This document shows, in pieces, positions 1-8,933 of a DNA stretch of 64,000 nt. The position numbers and the translations under genes were made by a program. Positions within the stretch are counted from its first letter, which is position 1, and each line of letters begins with the position of its first letter. Source of the stretch: Candidatus Manganitrophus morganii (GTDB lineage: Bacteria; Nitrospirota; Nitrospiria; SBBL01; Manganitrophaceae). The stretch spans positions 2,976,001-3,040,000 of the forward strand of contig JAJHOH010000001.1 of NCBI GenBank assembly GCA_021651055.1. The letters run 5' to 3'. The notes under the pieces were generated by a model that saw only the letters and a program-made list of their open reading frames with translations, ran no database searches and was not told where the DNA came from.

Positions 1-1239
1 ATCCGGCGCTCGGAGGAGTTCGGCCTCGGCCGGGTGATTCCGTCCGAAGAGAGCTTCACGGGGGCGATGGAACGGATGCGGCGGATGGTCGCGCGGATCG
101 GCGAGCATGACGATCCGAAACGGTTTGAGGCGATGGGGATTCGGCTCTTCTTCGGAGAGGGGCGTTTTGTCGATCCGAAAACGTTTGAAGTCGCCGGCCG
201 GAGGATTGCCGGGCGGCGGTTTGTCCTCGCCACCGGCTCCCGACCCGGTGCCCCGCCGATTCCAGGTCTGGCCGAGGCGGGATTTCTGACGAACGTCACC
301 GCGCTGGCGCTCAAACAGCGTCCCGAGACGATGGCGATCATCGGAGGGGGACCGGTTGGTCTCGAATTCGCCCAGATCTTCCACCGGCTGGGGGTTCGGA
401 TTACAATTCTCGAAAAAAGCGATCATCTCTTGCCGAATGAGGATCGGGAGATCTCCGAAGGGGTCGAAGGAATCTTCCGAAAGGAAGGAATCGATTTTCT
501 GACCGGCGCTTCGGTTCAAGAAGTCCGGCGGGAGGGGAATCAAAAAGTTCTCCTCGTCGGAGGTAAAGAGGGGGTTCGGCGGATCGCCGCCGAGGAGATC
601 CTGGTTGCCGTCGGCCGCGCGCCCAACGTCGAAGGGCTGGGACTCGAAGCGGCCGGGGTCGCCTATGACCGGGAGGGGGTGAAGGTCGACGCCGCCCTCC
701 GGACGACGGCGCGGCATATCTGGGCCTGCGGCGATCTGGTCGGACCGTATCAGTTCACCCACATGGCGGAATACCAGGGAGGAATCGTCGTCTCCAACGC
801 CCTCTTCCCGTTCGTCCGCCGGAAGGTCGATTACCGGGTCGTTCCCCGGGTGACCTTCACCGATCCGGAGGTGGCGCGGGTCGGCCTCACGGAGGCGGAG
901 GCAAGAGAGAAGGCCGGCCCGGTGCATGTCTACCGCTTTCCCTTCAAGCAGGTCGATCGGGCGATCATCGAAGGGGAGGAGGCCGGCTTCATCAAGCTGA
1001 TCGCCGACCGGCGGCTCCGGATCGTCGGCGCCCACCTGATCGGCCCGAGCGCCGGAGATCTCCTCCATGAATATGTTCTGGCGATGAAGGCCGATCTGAA
1101 AATCACCTCCCTTTCCACCACGATCCATGTCTACCCGACCCTCTCCCAGGGGGTCAAGAAGGCGGCCGATCAATACTTCCGCGAAAAACTCTTCACCGGC
1201 TGGTTCCCGAAGCTGGCCCGCTGGCTGATTCGGTTTTGA
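1..1239 (+). CDS. FAD-dependent pyridine nucleotide-disulfide oxidoreductase, 5' end outside window
   Basis: The frame is open from base 1, so the in-frame GTG at 34 is internal and the N-terminal FAD-binding and redox-disulfide region lies upstream of the window. Visible parts are the ATGSRP segment that closes the FAD domain, an NAD(P)-binding GGGPVGLEFA motif, the WACGDL flavin motif and the C-terminal dimerisation domain. The C-terminal signature reads HVYPTLSQ, with Tyr where lipoamide dehydrogenases have the catalytic His of HxHPT; mercuric-reductase-like relatives differ there too. It is a paralogue of the protein at 3142. The substrate cannot be stated because the active-site cysteines are not visible. 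Confidence 0.85.
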   Translation: MRRSEEFGLGRVIPSEESFTGAMERMRRMVARIGEHDDPKRFEAMGIRLFFGEGRFVDPKTFEVAGRRIAGRRFVLATGSRPGAPPIPGLAEAGFLTNVTALALKQRPETMAIIGGGPVGLEFAQIFHRLGVRITILEKSDHLLPNEDREISEGVEGIFRKEGIDFLTGASVQEVRREGNQKVLLVGGKEGVRRIAAEEILVAVGRAPNVEGLGLEAAGVAYDREGVKVDAALRTTARHIWACGDLVGPYQFTHMAEYQGGIVVSNALFPFVRRKVDYRVVPRVTFTDPEVARVGLTEAEAREKAGPVHVYRFPFKQVDRAIIEGEEAGFIKLIADRRLRIVGAHLIGPSAGDLLHEYVLAMKADLKITSLSTTIHVYPTLSQGVKKAADQYFREKLFTGWFPKLARWLIRF

Positions 1240-1338
1240 TTTTCTCGGCCCCCTTCTTTTGCCGGGATAATCCTATCGGATAGGTTGTCCGCGCCGGGTG
1301 AACTCTCTAAAATAGAAAAAGTGGTTTGGAGTGCGCGG

Positions 1339-2247
1339 ATGGCGATTTTCAATAAAACCAAGCCGATTCCGGAACAGGAGAGCGCCGGAGAGACCGAGCG
1401 GATCTATCATGAGATCCGCCAGACCCTTCGTTCCACCGGCGTTCCTCAACTGTTCTGCAGCTGGGCAGGCTACGGAAAATTTCTTCCCTTGGTCTGGAGC
1501 GCCCTTCGGCCGAATGCCGAGACCCGTCTCTATGAAGAAGCGTCCGACCGGCTTCGCGCGGAAGGGGCTCGTCTGATCAAGCCGATGGAAAAACCGGATG
1601 TTTCTGCGCACGTGCGACTGGGAGAGAGTCAAACGTATCACCTTCGGGCCTCCCTCGATCTCTATCACTATCTCTACCCAAAATTGCTCGTGCTGACTTC
1701 GGCCGTTCAACGCGCTCTCGCCGGCGAGCGGATCGGGAAAGAGGAGAACCGGGAATTGGAGCGGATCGAACGCGGCGCCCCTGCCGGAATGATTGCGATG
1801 GAGCTGGCGCCGGAAGAGCCGCAAGACCCCCGCCTTCGAGCGTTGTTTGAAGAGATAAAAAAAACCTCGAAGCTTCCGAGCGTCGTCATGGAGATCCGTA
1901 CCCTGGCGCTCTGGCCCGACTATTTGTTTGAAGCCCGGAAGCGATTGATGCCGATCATCGTCGGCCCGGAGTATAAACAGGCCGAAGAGCGTCTGAAGCA
2001 GACGGCGCGAAAAGAGGCGGGCAACCTTCCCTATCCGGTGTCGATCCCGAGGGAGAAGGTGAAGGGGGTTGTCTCTGATGTTGGAGAAATCACTACGCTG
2101 ACGTCGGACTTCGAGCGCGCATACGCCCGCTGCATCCTGAATATCGCCCTTCTCCAATGCGATTGGAGAGACCCCGACGCGTTGGCCTCCTCCCCTTTTC
2201 CCGCCCCTTCCCGGCGACAGGTTGTCGCGGCAGGAGGGATGGCGTGA
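1339..2247 (+). CDS. DehI-family (2-haloacid dehalogenase-like) protein
   Basis: About 302 residues, close to the usual DehI length. It shows the internal duplication of that family: a first half with IYHEIRQTL and LVWSALRP, and a second half with LFEEIKKTSKLP and EARKRLMP. Characterised DehI enzymes hydrolyse 2-haloalkanoic acids without a covalent intermediate, and many homologues have no known substrate. ATG 1339 is preferred over the upstream TTG at 1285 because GGAG lies about eight bases before it. The stop overlaps the next start (GTGA), which implies translational coupling with the alpha/beta hydrolase. The family call is firm; activity on halogenated acids is only inferred. Confidence 0.75.
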   Translation: MAIFNKTKPIPEQESAGETERIYHEIRQTLRSTGVPQLFCSWAGYGKFLPLVWSALRPNAETRLYEEASDRLRAEGARLIKPMEKPDVSAHVRLGESQTYHLRASLDLYHYLYPKLLVLTSAVQRALAGERIGKEENRELERIERGAPAGMIAMELAPEEPQDPRLRALFEEIKKTSKLPSVVMEIRTLALWPDYLFEARKRLMPIIVGPEYKQAEERLKQTARKEAGNLPYPVSIPREKVKGVVSDVGEITTLTSDFERAYARCILNIALLQCDWRDPDALASSPFPAPSRRQVVAAGGMA

Positions 2248-3095
2248 ACTGGAGAGAGTATCAGGCAAAGCAGCGGGTGGCCGAGATCGGAGATCGTTTC
2301 ATCAGCTATGTCGACGAGGGATCGGGTGATCCGGTGATCCTCCTTCATGGGATGCCGACCTGGGGGTTTCTTTGGCATCCCCTCTTTTCTTCTCTTTCCA
2401 AATCGCACCGCGTCCTGATTCCCGATCTGATCGGCTACGGCTACTCGGACAAGCGGGACGGGTTCGATCGATCCATTGCAAAACAGGCCGAGGCAATCCA
2501 TGTCTGGATGGAGAAAATCGGAATGGAGCGGGCGACGTTCGTCGGGCACGACATCGGCGGCGGGGTGGCCCTGCGGCTGGCGACCCTCTTTCCCGGGCGG
2601 GTTGACCGTCTCTGTCTGATGAACTCGGTCTGTTACGATTCCTGGCCGGTGGAAGCGATATTGCAACTCGGCCACCCCGAAACGCGGCGGCGGCTCTCCG
2701 CCCGGACCGCGATCCTGCTGATGAAACAGGGCCTCAAGATGGGATTTACCTCCTCCCCGTCCAACGATCTATTGGACGGTCTGCTCATCCCCTATGCCAC
2801 TGAGACGGGAAAGCTGTCGCTTATCCGGGATGCCGTGGCGGTCGACACGAATCAGACGATGGAAATCGTTCCGCTCCTTCAACGGATCACCGTGCCCACA
2901 TTGATCCTCTGGGGAGAGGACGACCGGTTGCAGCCGGTCGATTATGGCGAGCGGCTTGCCTGGGACATCCCCGGAGCCCGGCTGATCCGAATCGAACAAG
3001 CATGCCATTTCGTGATGATCGACCAGCCGGGAGAGGTTGAAAGGGATCTGATCGCCTTTCTCGGCGGAGCCAAAGTCGAACGGTTGGCGGCGTAA
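2244..3095 (+). CDS. alpha/beta hydrolase of the haloalkane dehalogenase / epoxide hydrolase type
   Basis: About 283 residues from GTG 2244, which overlaps the preceding stop as GTGA and follows a CAGGAGGG ribosome site at 2231. It has the HGMPT oxyanion-hole motif (near residue 35). The nucleophile elbow is GHDIGG, with Asp near 103 instead of Ser as in haloalkane dehalogenases, fluoroacetate dehalogenases and epoxide hydrolases. An acidic residue in GEDDRLQP (near 226) and a His in CHFVMIDQP (near 255) complete the triad. Coupling to a DehI homologue suggests that both act on related, perhaps halogenated, compounds; that is inference. Confidence 0.8.
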   Translation: MNWREYQAKQRVAEIGDRFISYVDEGSGDPVILLHGMPTWGFLWHPLFSSLSKSHRVLIPDLIGYGYSDKRDGFDRSIAKQAEAIHVWMEKIGMERATFVGHDIGGGVALRLATLFPGRVDRLCLMNSVCYDSWPVEAILQLGHPETRRRLSARTAILLMKQGLKMGFTSSPSNDLLDGLLIPYATETGKLSLIRDAVAVDTNQTMEIVPLLQRITVPTLILWGEDDRLQPVDYGERLAWDIPGARLIRIEQACHFVMIDQPGEVERDLIAFLGGAKVERLAA

Positions 3096-3141
3096 TCGGG
3101 ATCTAAATCTTCTATATATTTATAGAGGCTGGAGAATGGGA

Positions 3142-4518
3142 ATGGAGCGTTACGATCTCCTGGTGCTTGGGTCGGGCTCCGCGGGGCTTTACGGGGCGAT
3201 CAAGGCCGCGCAGCTCGGCGCGCGGGTGGCGCTGGTCGAGGGGGGTGATGTCGGCGGAACCTGTCCGAACCGGGGCTGTCTTCCGACCGAACATTTGGTG
3301 ACGGCGGCGGAGCGTTACTATTACGGCCAGATGGTTGCGTTCCGGGGGGTGAAGCCCCGCAAGGCCCGGCTCAACTTTGCGGCGGTGATGAGGGAGAAAG
3401 AAGCGGTGGTTCAACAGGCGAGGAAGGAGAAGGAGCGGATGATCGCGGCCCACCCGAACATCACGTTTCTCCCGGGGAGGGGCCGTCTTGTCTCGCCGCA
3501 TCATGTCGCCATCGACGGTCAACCGGTTACGGCCGATAAAACGCTTCTTGCGACCGGCTCTTCACCGATCACCCCGCCGATTCCCGGCTTGGCCGACATT
3601 TCCCCTCTGAACAGCGACCGCGTTCAGGTCATCACCCGTTTACCGCGAAGCCTGATCGTGATCGGCGGCGGTGAGATCGGCCTCGAATACGGCCAGCTTT
3701 TTCTCCATTTCGGGGCGAGGGTGATCGTCCTCGAAAAAGAAGCGCGGATTTTGCCGAGGGAGGAGCCGGAGATTTCGAATGCGCTGCGCCGTTACCTGGG
3801 AGAAGAGGGGATGGAGATTCATACCGGCGTCGAGATCGAAGCGGTCGAGCCGCTCCCCCGCCGGCGGGGTTATCGGGTCGCAGCACGGAAGGGAGGAGAG
3901 ATCCTCCTGTTGGAAGGGTCCGCCGTTTTCGTCGCCACCGGACGGCGTCCGAACACCGACGGTCTCGGCCTGGAAGAGGCCGGCGTGAAGCGCCTTCCGG
4001 ACGGCGCGGTTGAGACGACCCCCTCTTTCGAAACGTCGCATTCCCATATTTTTGCGGCAGGGGATATCCGCGGGCATGTCCGCAAGCTTGCGACCGTTGC
4101 CGATCGCGAAGGGGAGCTGGCGGCCGAAAACGCCTTGAGAGGGAGCCGGCAGACGATGGAATATCTCGGCGTCCCCTATGCGATTTTGACCTCTCCCCAG
4201 GTGGCGAGTGTCGGATTAAAAGAGGTAGAAGCGCGCGCCGCCGGTTTCGCGTTGCGGCAGGTCGATCTCTCCCTGCCGGAAGAGCTGCCGAAGGCGATCG
4301 CCGACCGCGGATGGGTCAAGCTGGTGGTGGAAAAGGGAAGCCACCGGATTTTGGGGGTCCATCTCCTGGCCGCCAAGGCGGCGGAGGCGATCCATGAGGC
4401 GATCTTTATTGTCAAGAACGGTCTCACGGTCGAGGATGTCTGCCGGACGATCCATGTTTATCCCACCGTGGCCGAATCGATCCTGCGCGCGGCCGAGTCC
4501 TACCCCAAAGCGGCTTGA
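3142..4518 (+). CDS. dihydrolipoamide dehydrogenase / mercuric reductase-like flavoprotein
   Basis: About 458 residues. The N-terminal dinucleotide fold has GSGSAGLYGA, followed by the redox-active disulfide GGTCPNRGCLPTE, an ATGSSP segment, a second nucleotide-binding motif IGGGEIGLEYG and FAAGDIRG. The residue after CLPT is Glu where Lys is usual in this family. The C-terminal catalytic region reads HVYPTVAE, with Tyr in place of the usual second His. ATG 3142 is favoured over ATG 3136 because GGAG at 3131 lies only one base before 3136 but seven before 3142. No acyltransferase E2 or mer genes are nearby, so a role in a 2-oxoacid dehydrogenase or in mercury reduction is not supported. Confidence 0.85.
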   Translation: MERYDLLVLGSGSAGLYGAIKAAQLGARVALVEGGDVGGTCPNRGCLPTEHLVTAAERYYYGQMVAFRGVKPRKARLNFAAVMREKEAVVQQARKEKERMIAAHPNITFLPGRGRLVSPHHVAIDGQPVTADKTLLATGSSPITPPIPGLADISPLNSDRVQVITRLPRSLIVIGGGEIGLEYGQLFLHFGARVIVLEKEARILPREEPEISNALRRYLGEEGMEIHTGVEIEAVEPLPRRRGYRVAARKGGEILLLEGSAVFVATGRRPNTDGLGLEEAGVKRLPDGAVETTPSFETSHSHIFAAGDIRGHVRKLATVADREGELAAENALRGSRQTMEYLGVPYAILTSPQVASVGLKEVEARAAGFALRQVDLSLPEELPKAIADRGWVKLVVEKGSHRILGVHLLAAKAAEAIHEAIFIVKNGLTVEDVCRTIHVYPTVAESILRAAESYPKAA

Positions 4519-4542
4519 GGCATCCCCCCTTCCGATCACATT

Positions 4543-5352
4543 TCAAACGGATCTCTGTGCAATGATCAAAGAATCTCTCCCCATTGGATAAGGGTACTCT
4601 TTACAAAGCCACTGGTCCAGATCGACGAGGAAGAGAAGAAACGGATGGGCCATGGCCCGCAGGAGCCGTTTGTTCTCGATCAACGTATGAATTTCCCAAG
4701 CTGATTGCCAGAGCGGTCCCGCCGGATGGGTGATGGAGAGGGGGCGGAATCCGGCTTCATTGAGCTTGTGGGTGATCTCCTCATTCGAGTAGCCGCTCCG
4801 CTCGATCGAAATGGGGGGGGCGCCCGCCGGAGGAGCGGCGGGTTGGAAGAGTCTTTGGAGCGGACGAGGGAGGGGGGAGGGGGCCGGCGGGGTCGGAATG
4901 GAGAGGATCAGATAGCCTCCCCGTTTGAGCGCGCGGGAAAACCGCTTTAATACTTCCAGATCGTCTTTAAGGTAAGTCAGAACGTGCATCGAAAAGATAA
5001 GGTGGAACAGCTCGGAAAAACGGATCTGGTGAAGGTCTCCGACGTGGAACGAGAGATTGCTTGTTCTCTTTTTTTCGGCGATCGCCGCCGCCCGCGTGAC
5101 CTGTTCCGACTCGATTTCGATCCCGGTGATCTTCCAGCCCGGGTGCCTCTCCGACAGGTAGAATGAATGGGCGCCGTTTGCGCATCCGGCATTCAGGACG
5201 TTCGCATCCTCCGGAAGGGAAATTTTCCGGAGCGCCCGCATCAGGTAATGGTTGCGGGATCGGTCTCCGAGATGGGTGGCTCCCAGCCATCGAAAGGCGA
5301 GGCGTTTGACCGGGTTGGTTTCGATCAGTGCTTGCTCACATCCATACACCAT
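4543..5352 (-). CDS. class I SAM-dependent methyltransferase
   Basis: 269 residues. The SAM-binding motif I is VLNAGCANGAHSF, followed by an acidic GIEIES strand end, a DLHQ segment and a post-motif region (HVLTYLKDD, RALKRGGYLILSIP) typical of methyltransferase type 11/12 domains. The start follows AAAGGAAG. The gene converges with the upstream plus-strand flavoprotein gene. Nothing nearby identifies the acceptor. About 265 bases follow before nfuA, in which no feature was recognised. Confidence 0.75.
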   Translation of the reverse strand: MVYGCEQALIETNPVKRLAFRWLGATHLGDRSRNHYLMRALRKISLPEDANVLNAGCANGAHSFYLSERHPGWKITGIEIESEQVTRAAAIAEKKRTSNLSFHVGDLHQIRFSELFHLIFSMHVLTYLKDDLEVLKRFSRALKRGGYLILSIPTPPAPSPLPRPLQRLFQPAAPPAGAPPISIERSGYSNEEITHKLNEAGFRPLSITHPAGPLWQSAWEIHTLIENKRLLRAMAHPFLLFLVDLDQWLCKEYPYPMGRDSLIIAQRSV

Positions 5353-5618
5353 GGCTTCTTCCTTTCATCCCCCAATTTTTTGAACGAGAATAAGGGCAAG
5401 TTTTATGCCTCCTCATCGTTTTGTAAGGGGAGGGCGTTTGGGAAGGGTCTGGTGACTGTTTGAAGGCTGATAAAAGTGGATTCCCTTACTGGGGCGCATG
5501 TCAAAAAGAGGCAACAACCTATCACTTTTTAACAAGGGATGGCACGGCGTTGGGCTCTGACAGGATGATTGGTTTGTAATGTGATAGTGATTACAGTTTT
5601 GGGAGGCTGAGAATCGGA

Positions 5619-6221
5619 TTAGTTTTTAAATGTGGGGATGGTCCCTGATTCGGTGGTGAAAAAGGGGGTGGCGCCGGCGGTGTGGTTGGTGGTGTCGACC
5701 AGGCCGGTGATTTCGGGGAATTTTTCGGAGAGGATTCGGATGACGCCGTGGTGGAGGGTCTTGCCGGCCATCGCGCATCCCTGACAGCCGCCCGACATCT
5801 CCACGTAGACGATGTTCTCTTTCAGGTCGACCAGTTTGATGTGCCCGCCATGCTCGGCGAGGCCGGGGTTGATCGTTTCGTTGAAGACCTTGGAGATTTC
5901 GCGCGCCAACTCGCTGTCCCACGCCGGATTCGGATTATCGATCACCCACGCCTGCGCCAGCCCGGTGCTCGAATAATCGATTGTCGATCCTTTGATGAGG
6001 GTTTCCGATTCCCGGTTGATGAAAAACTGATATTCTCCGCACGGCAGGGCAAAGTCCCGCGGATCGGCCCCGCCCGGCGCGACATAGTCGAACTTATATT
6101 TGAAGTCGCCCGCTTCGCGTATCACCGTTAGCCGCACGCCGATGTCGCTGCGGCCTTGAAGGGCCTGGCGGACCTTTTGGACCGCCTTTTCGGTGAGGAT
6201 GGCGATGGGGGTTTCTGACAT
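5619..6221 (-). CDS. nfuA: NfuA-like Fe-S cluster carrier
   Basis: About 200 residues from ATG 6221, preferred over ATG 6236 because GGAG lies seven bases upstream. The N-terminal half is an A-type (IscA-like) domain that keeps the fold landmarks (STIDYSSTGL, NPNP) but has lost the cluster cysteines, as in NfuA. The C-terminal half is a NifU-like domain with EHGGHIKLVDL and the cluster-ligating GGCQGCAMA (CxxC near residues 146-149). The family dimerises around a 4Fe-4S cluster and delivers it to target enzymes, especially under oxidative stress. It lies downstream of dipZ on the same strand, about 110 bases away. Confidence 0.88.
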   Translation of the reverse strand: MSETPIAILTEKAVQKVRQALQGRSDIGVRLTVIREAGDFKYKFDYVAPGGADPRDFALPCGEYQFFINRESETLIKGSTIDYSSTGLAQAWVIDNPNPAWDSELAREISKVFNETINPGLAEHGGHIKLVDLKENIVYVEMSGGCQGCAMAGKTLHHGVIRILSEKFPEITGLVDTTNHTAGATPFFTTESGTIPTFKN

Positions 6222-6333
6222 CGAAGACTCCAACATAAGTGAGATACGTTAACACGATGAGGAGGGGGTGTTCAATTAGTTTCAATGGAGCGGTGATCGG
6301 GTCATCTGAGAGGGATCATGTGCTGATTGAGAT

Positions 6334-8082
6334 TTACCCAAATGTGAACGCGTAAAGCTCCGCGTTCGGACTCTCGAAGATCATCTCGAAGAGATGCTCC
6401 CCCTCGTCTTCCTTCGGGAGCGTCACCAGATTGTAGAGCCGCGCATCGTTAATGATCGCTTTGCCGTCCGCTCCGACATCGACGCCGCGCATGTTCGCCG
6501 GGAGCGGCGCGCCGTCGATCAGAATCTTCGCCGGAATTCCTTTCTCCGTCCCTTTCATCACCAGATTCAGCTTCGGCGCCTGGAAGCGGAATTGGATTTT
6601 GCCTCCGGGGGCCTGGAGGATCGCCGCTTCATCGATGACTTTCCAAGTGCCGCCGAGGGCCCATTGGTTGAGTCGAAGGGAAGGAGGCGAGGTATAGTTG
6701 ACCGTCACGTCGGGAGCCATCTTTTCTTTCGAGAAAAAATTGCCGGCGCGGTTGTAGCCAGTGTAGGTTTCGGGGGAGCGGATCCTGAAGACGTTCACCG
6801 TTTTTTCCGCTTTCTCGATCGTCACCGGCGCGTGAAGCAGCTTCGCCTCCATCAAGACCGATTGGATCGCCCCTTCGAAGATATCCTCATCCCCCTCGCC
6901 GAAGTGCGTCAGCCGCAGCCTTCCCTCCGCATCGATCAGATATTTCGCCGGCCAGAACTGATTGCGGAAGGCTTTCCAGGTGCCGTAGTCGTTGTCGACG
7001 GCGACCGGATATTTGATCCCGTGACGCGCGATGGCCCGCTTGATGTTTTCAATCTCCTTCTCGAACTGAAACTCCGGCGTGTGAACGCCGACGATGACCA
7101 GACCCTGGTCGCGGTACGTTGCGTCCCAGCGGGTGACCGCCGGCAGCGCGCGGATGCAGTTGATGCAGGAGTAGGTCCAGAATTCGACCAGCACTACTTT
7201 TCCGCGCAGGCTCTCTTTGGTCAGGGGCGATGAATTAAGCCAGGTCGTGATCTGCGTGAACTCCGGCATCTTTCCGAGGACAGGGTAGGGGGATTTCTTG
7301 CCGGCGCCGGGAGCGTTCTCGGCGCCGGAGCGGTTGCCGGCATCGGACGGCGGTTTGGTTTCGACCAGCCGCTTCTCGATTTGATTGGCGACGAAGAGCG
7401 AACCGGGCAGCTTGGCAAGGAGGAAGGTATCGAACTGAAAGAAGAGGGCGACGACCGTTGCGACGGTCAGGGCGCCGAGCGCTTTGTGTGTCAACGCTCC
7501 CCACCGGCGAAGGGAGGTGATCCGGTCCGAGATCCGTCGCCCGCCGTACCCGATTAAAAGCATCGGCGCCGCGGCGCCGAGGGAGTAAGCGCTCATCAAA
7601 ATCAAGGTTGGTCCGAACGAAGCCTGCACGGCGGCCAAGGTCAAAATGATCCCCAAGACCGGCCCGGCGCAGGGGGCCCAGATCAGTCCGAGCGACGCGC
7701 CGAGGAAGGCGGCGGAGAGGGGCGTTTTCTCGATGGAGGATCGATTCATTCCGGGGATCTGTCGGATGAGGGCGCTGATCTTCGTCCCGATTCGCTCCCA
7801 GAGCGAGGGCCAGAGAAGACTGAGGCCAAGGAAGAATAAAATGAGGAGGGCCGCGTGTCGAAGGGCGTTATTACTGAGACCGAGGAAGCTTCCGAAGAAC
7901 GCAAAGATGACGCCGAAAAGGGTAAAGCTGATTGCAAGACCGGCGACAATCCAGAGCGGGCGACGGTGATCCCCTCCGGAGATCGAGGCGCTTAAGAGCG
8001 GGGGAAGGATCGGCAGGATGCAGGGGCTTAAAACGGTGAAGGCGCCCGCGACGATCGCTAAAATTCCAAGGGTCCAGCTCAT
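6334..8082 (-). CDS. dipZ: DipZ: CcdA-type membrane reductant conduit fused to a thioredoxin-like domain
   Basis: 582 residues. The N-terminal part, about 230 residues, is a polytopic CcdA/DsbD-beta domain with the cysteine motif LSPCILPILPP and a second conserved segment WAPCAGPV. A linker then leads to a periplasmic thioredoxin/TlpA-like domain with TYSCINC (CxxC near residue 305). The last about 150 residues are a beta-rich C-terminal domain typical of DipZ. The family carries electrons from cytosolic thioredoxin to the periplasm, for example to reduce apocytochrome c thiols. That fits a genome rich in CxxCH cytochromes. It is probably co-transcribed with the Mo-enzyme genes upstream (80-base gap). 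Confidence 0.9.
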   Translation of the reverse strand: MSWTLGILAIVAGAFTVLSPCILPILPPLLSASISGGDHRRPLWIVAGLAISFTLFGVIFAFFGSFLGLSNNALRHAALLILFFLGLSLLWPSLWERIGTKISALIRQIPGMNRSSIEKTPLSAAFLGASLGLIWAPCAGPVLGIILTLAAVQASFGPTLILMSAYSLGAAAPMLLIGYGGRRISDRITSLRRWGALTHKALGALTVATVVALFFQFDTFLLAKLPGSLFVANQIEKRLVETKPPSDAGNRSGAENAPGAGKKSPYPVLGKMPEFTQITTWLNSSPLTKESLRGKVVLVEFWTYSCINCIRALPAVTRWDATYRDQGLVIVGVHTPEFQFEKEIENIKRAIARHGIKYPVAVDNDYGTWKAFRNQFWPAKYLIDAEGRLRLTHFGEGDEDIFEGAIQSVLMEAKLLHAPVTIEKAEKTVNVFRIRSPETYTGYNRAGNFFSKEKMAPDVTVNYTSPPSLRLNQWALGGTWKVIDEAAILQAPGGKIQFRFQAPKLNLVMKGTEKGIPAKILIDGAPLPANMRGVDVGADGKAIINDARLYNLVTLPKEDEGEHLFEMIFESPNAELYAFTFG

Positions 8083-8162
8083 TACAATCTCCCCCGCCTC
8101 CAGGTGGGTCTGCTCCCTCTAAATTAGCACAATTCTCTCCTTCTTCATATTGTTCGGTTTGT

Positions 8163-8933
8163 TCAGATCCCGGCATACCATTCATAGCCTTGATCTTCCC
8201 AATAGCCTCCTTTTCCTCCGGCGAGGGTGTCGAAGCGCTCGACCAGCTCAATCCGCATAATGTACTTTGCCATCTTGTAACCGAGCTGTCGTTCGAGACG
8301 GAGACGAAGCGGCGCGCCGTTTCCGATCGGGAGAGACTGGTCGTTCAGATCGTACGCGAGGATCGTCTGGGGATGATAGGCCTCTTCGAAATCGATGCTC
8401 TCGTAATAATAGTGGCCGAGCTCGTCGGGATCGGCCGAGTGGAAGACGACGTAGCGGGCCTCCGGGCGGGGGCGGACCTGTTCGAGAATCAGGCGGAGAG
8501 GAACCCCTTTCCATTTGCCGATGGCGCTCCATCCCTCGACGCAATCGTGGCGGGTGATCTGGGTTCGCGACCGGAGGTCCCGAAGCGCGGCGAGGGAGAA
8601 TCGGGCCGGCTGCTCGACCCGTCCGCCGACCTCCAATTGCCAGTCGGCGAAATTGTTTTCGACCCAGGCGAGATATTCGGCCGTGCCGGGATGCGTTGTC
8701 CCGTTGACCGGGAAGACCGGGGAGAGGTCGGCTTCGGTATACTCCCGCGCCATCGCTTTGCGGGGGGTGATGAGTCGGTGCGCCCGTTGGGTGAGTCCTT
8801 CCGCGCTGCTGAGAAGGCCTTCAAACCATGCTTTTCGGGAAAGCGTGTCACAGCCGGCGAGGAGAAAGAGGCCGGAGAATTGGGCGGCGCGGGCAAGGAA
8901 CCCCCGCCGGCCGAGACTAATTCGTTTTTTCAT
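8163..8933 (-). CDS. periplasmic molybdopterin-dependent oxidoreductase (sulfite oxidase fold)
   Basis: 256 residues. The N-terminus combines a twin-arginine-like GRRGFLARAA with a lipobox-like LLAGC (Cys 28), suggesting Tat export and possible lipid anchoring. The molybdopterin domain has RHDCVEGWSAIGKWKG, with the Mo-ligating Cys near residue 131, and conserved downstream elements (LAYDLNDQSLPIGNGAPLRL, RQLGYK). The length and lack of a dimerisation domain resemble MsrP/YedY-like proteins. It overlaps the cytochrome b gene by 17 bases, so that cytochrome is the likely quinone-linked partner. The physiological substrate is unknown. Confidence 0.85.
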   Translation of the reverse strand: MKKRISLGRRGFLARAAQFSGLFLLAGCDTLSRKAWFEGLLSSAEGLTQRAHRLITPRKAMAREYTEADLSPVFPVNGTTHPGTAEYLAWVENNFADWQLEVGGRVEQPARFSLAALRDLRSRTQITRHDCVEGWSAIGKWKGVPLRLILEQVRPRPEARYVVFHSADPDELGHYYYESIDFEEAYHPQTILAYDLNDQSLPIGNGAPLRLRLERQLGYKMAKYIMRIELVERFDTLAGGKGGYWEDQGYEWYAGI

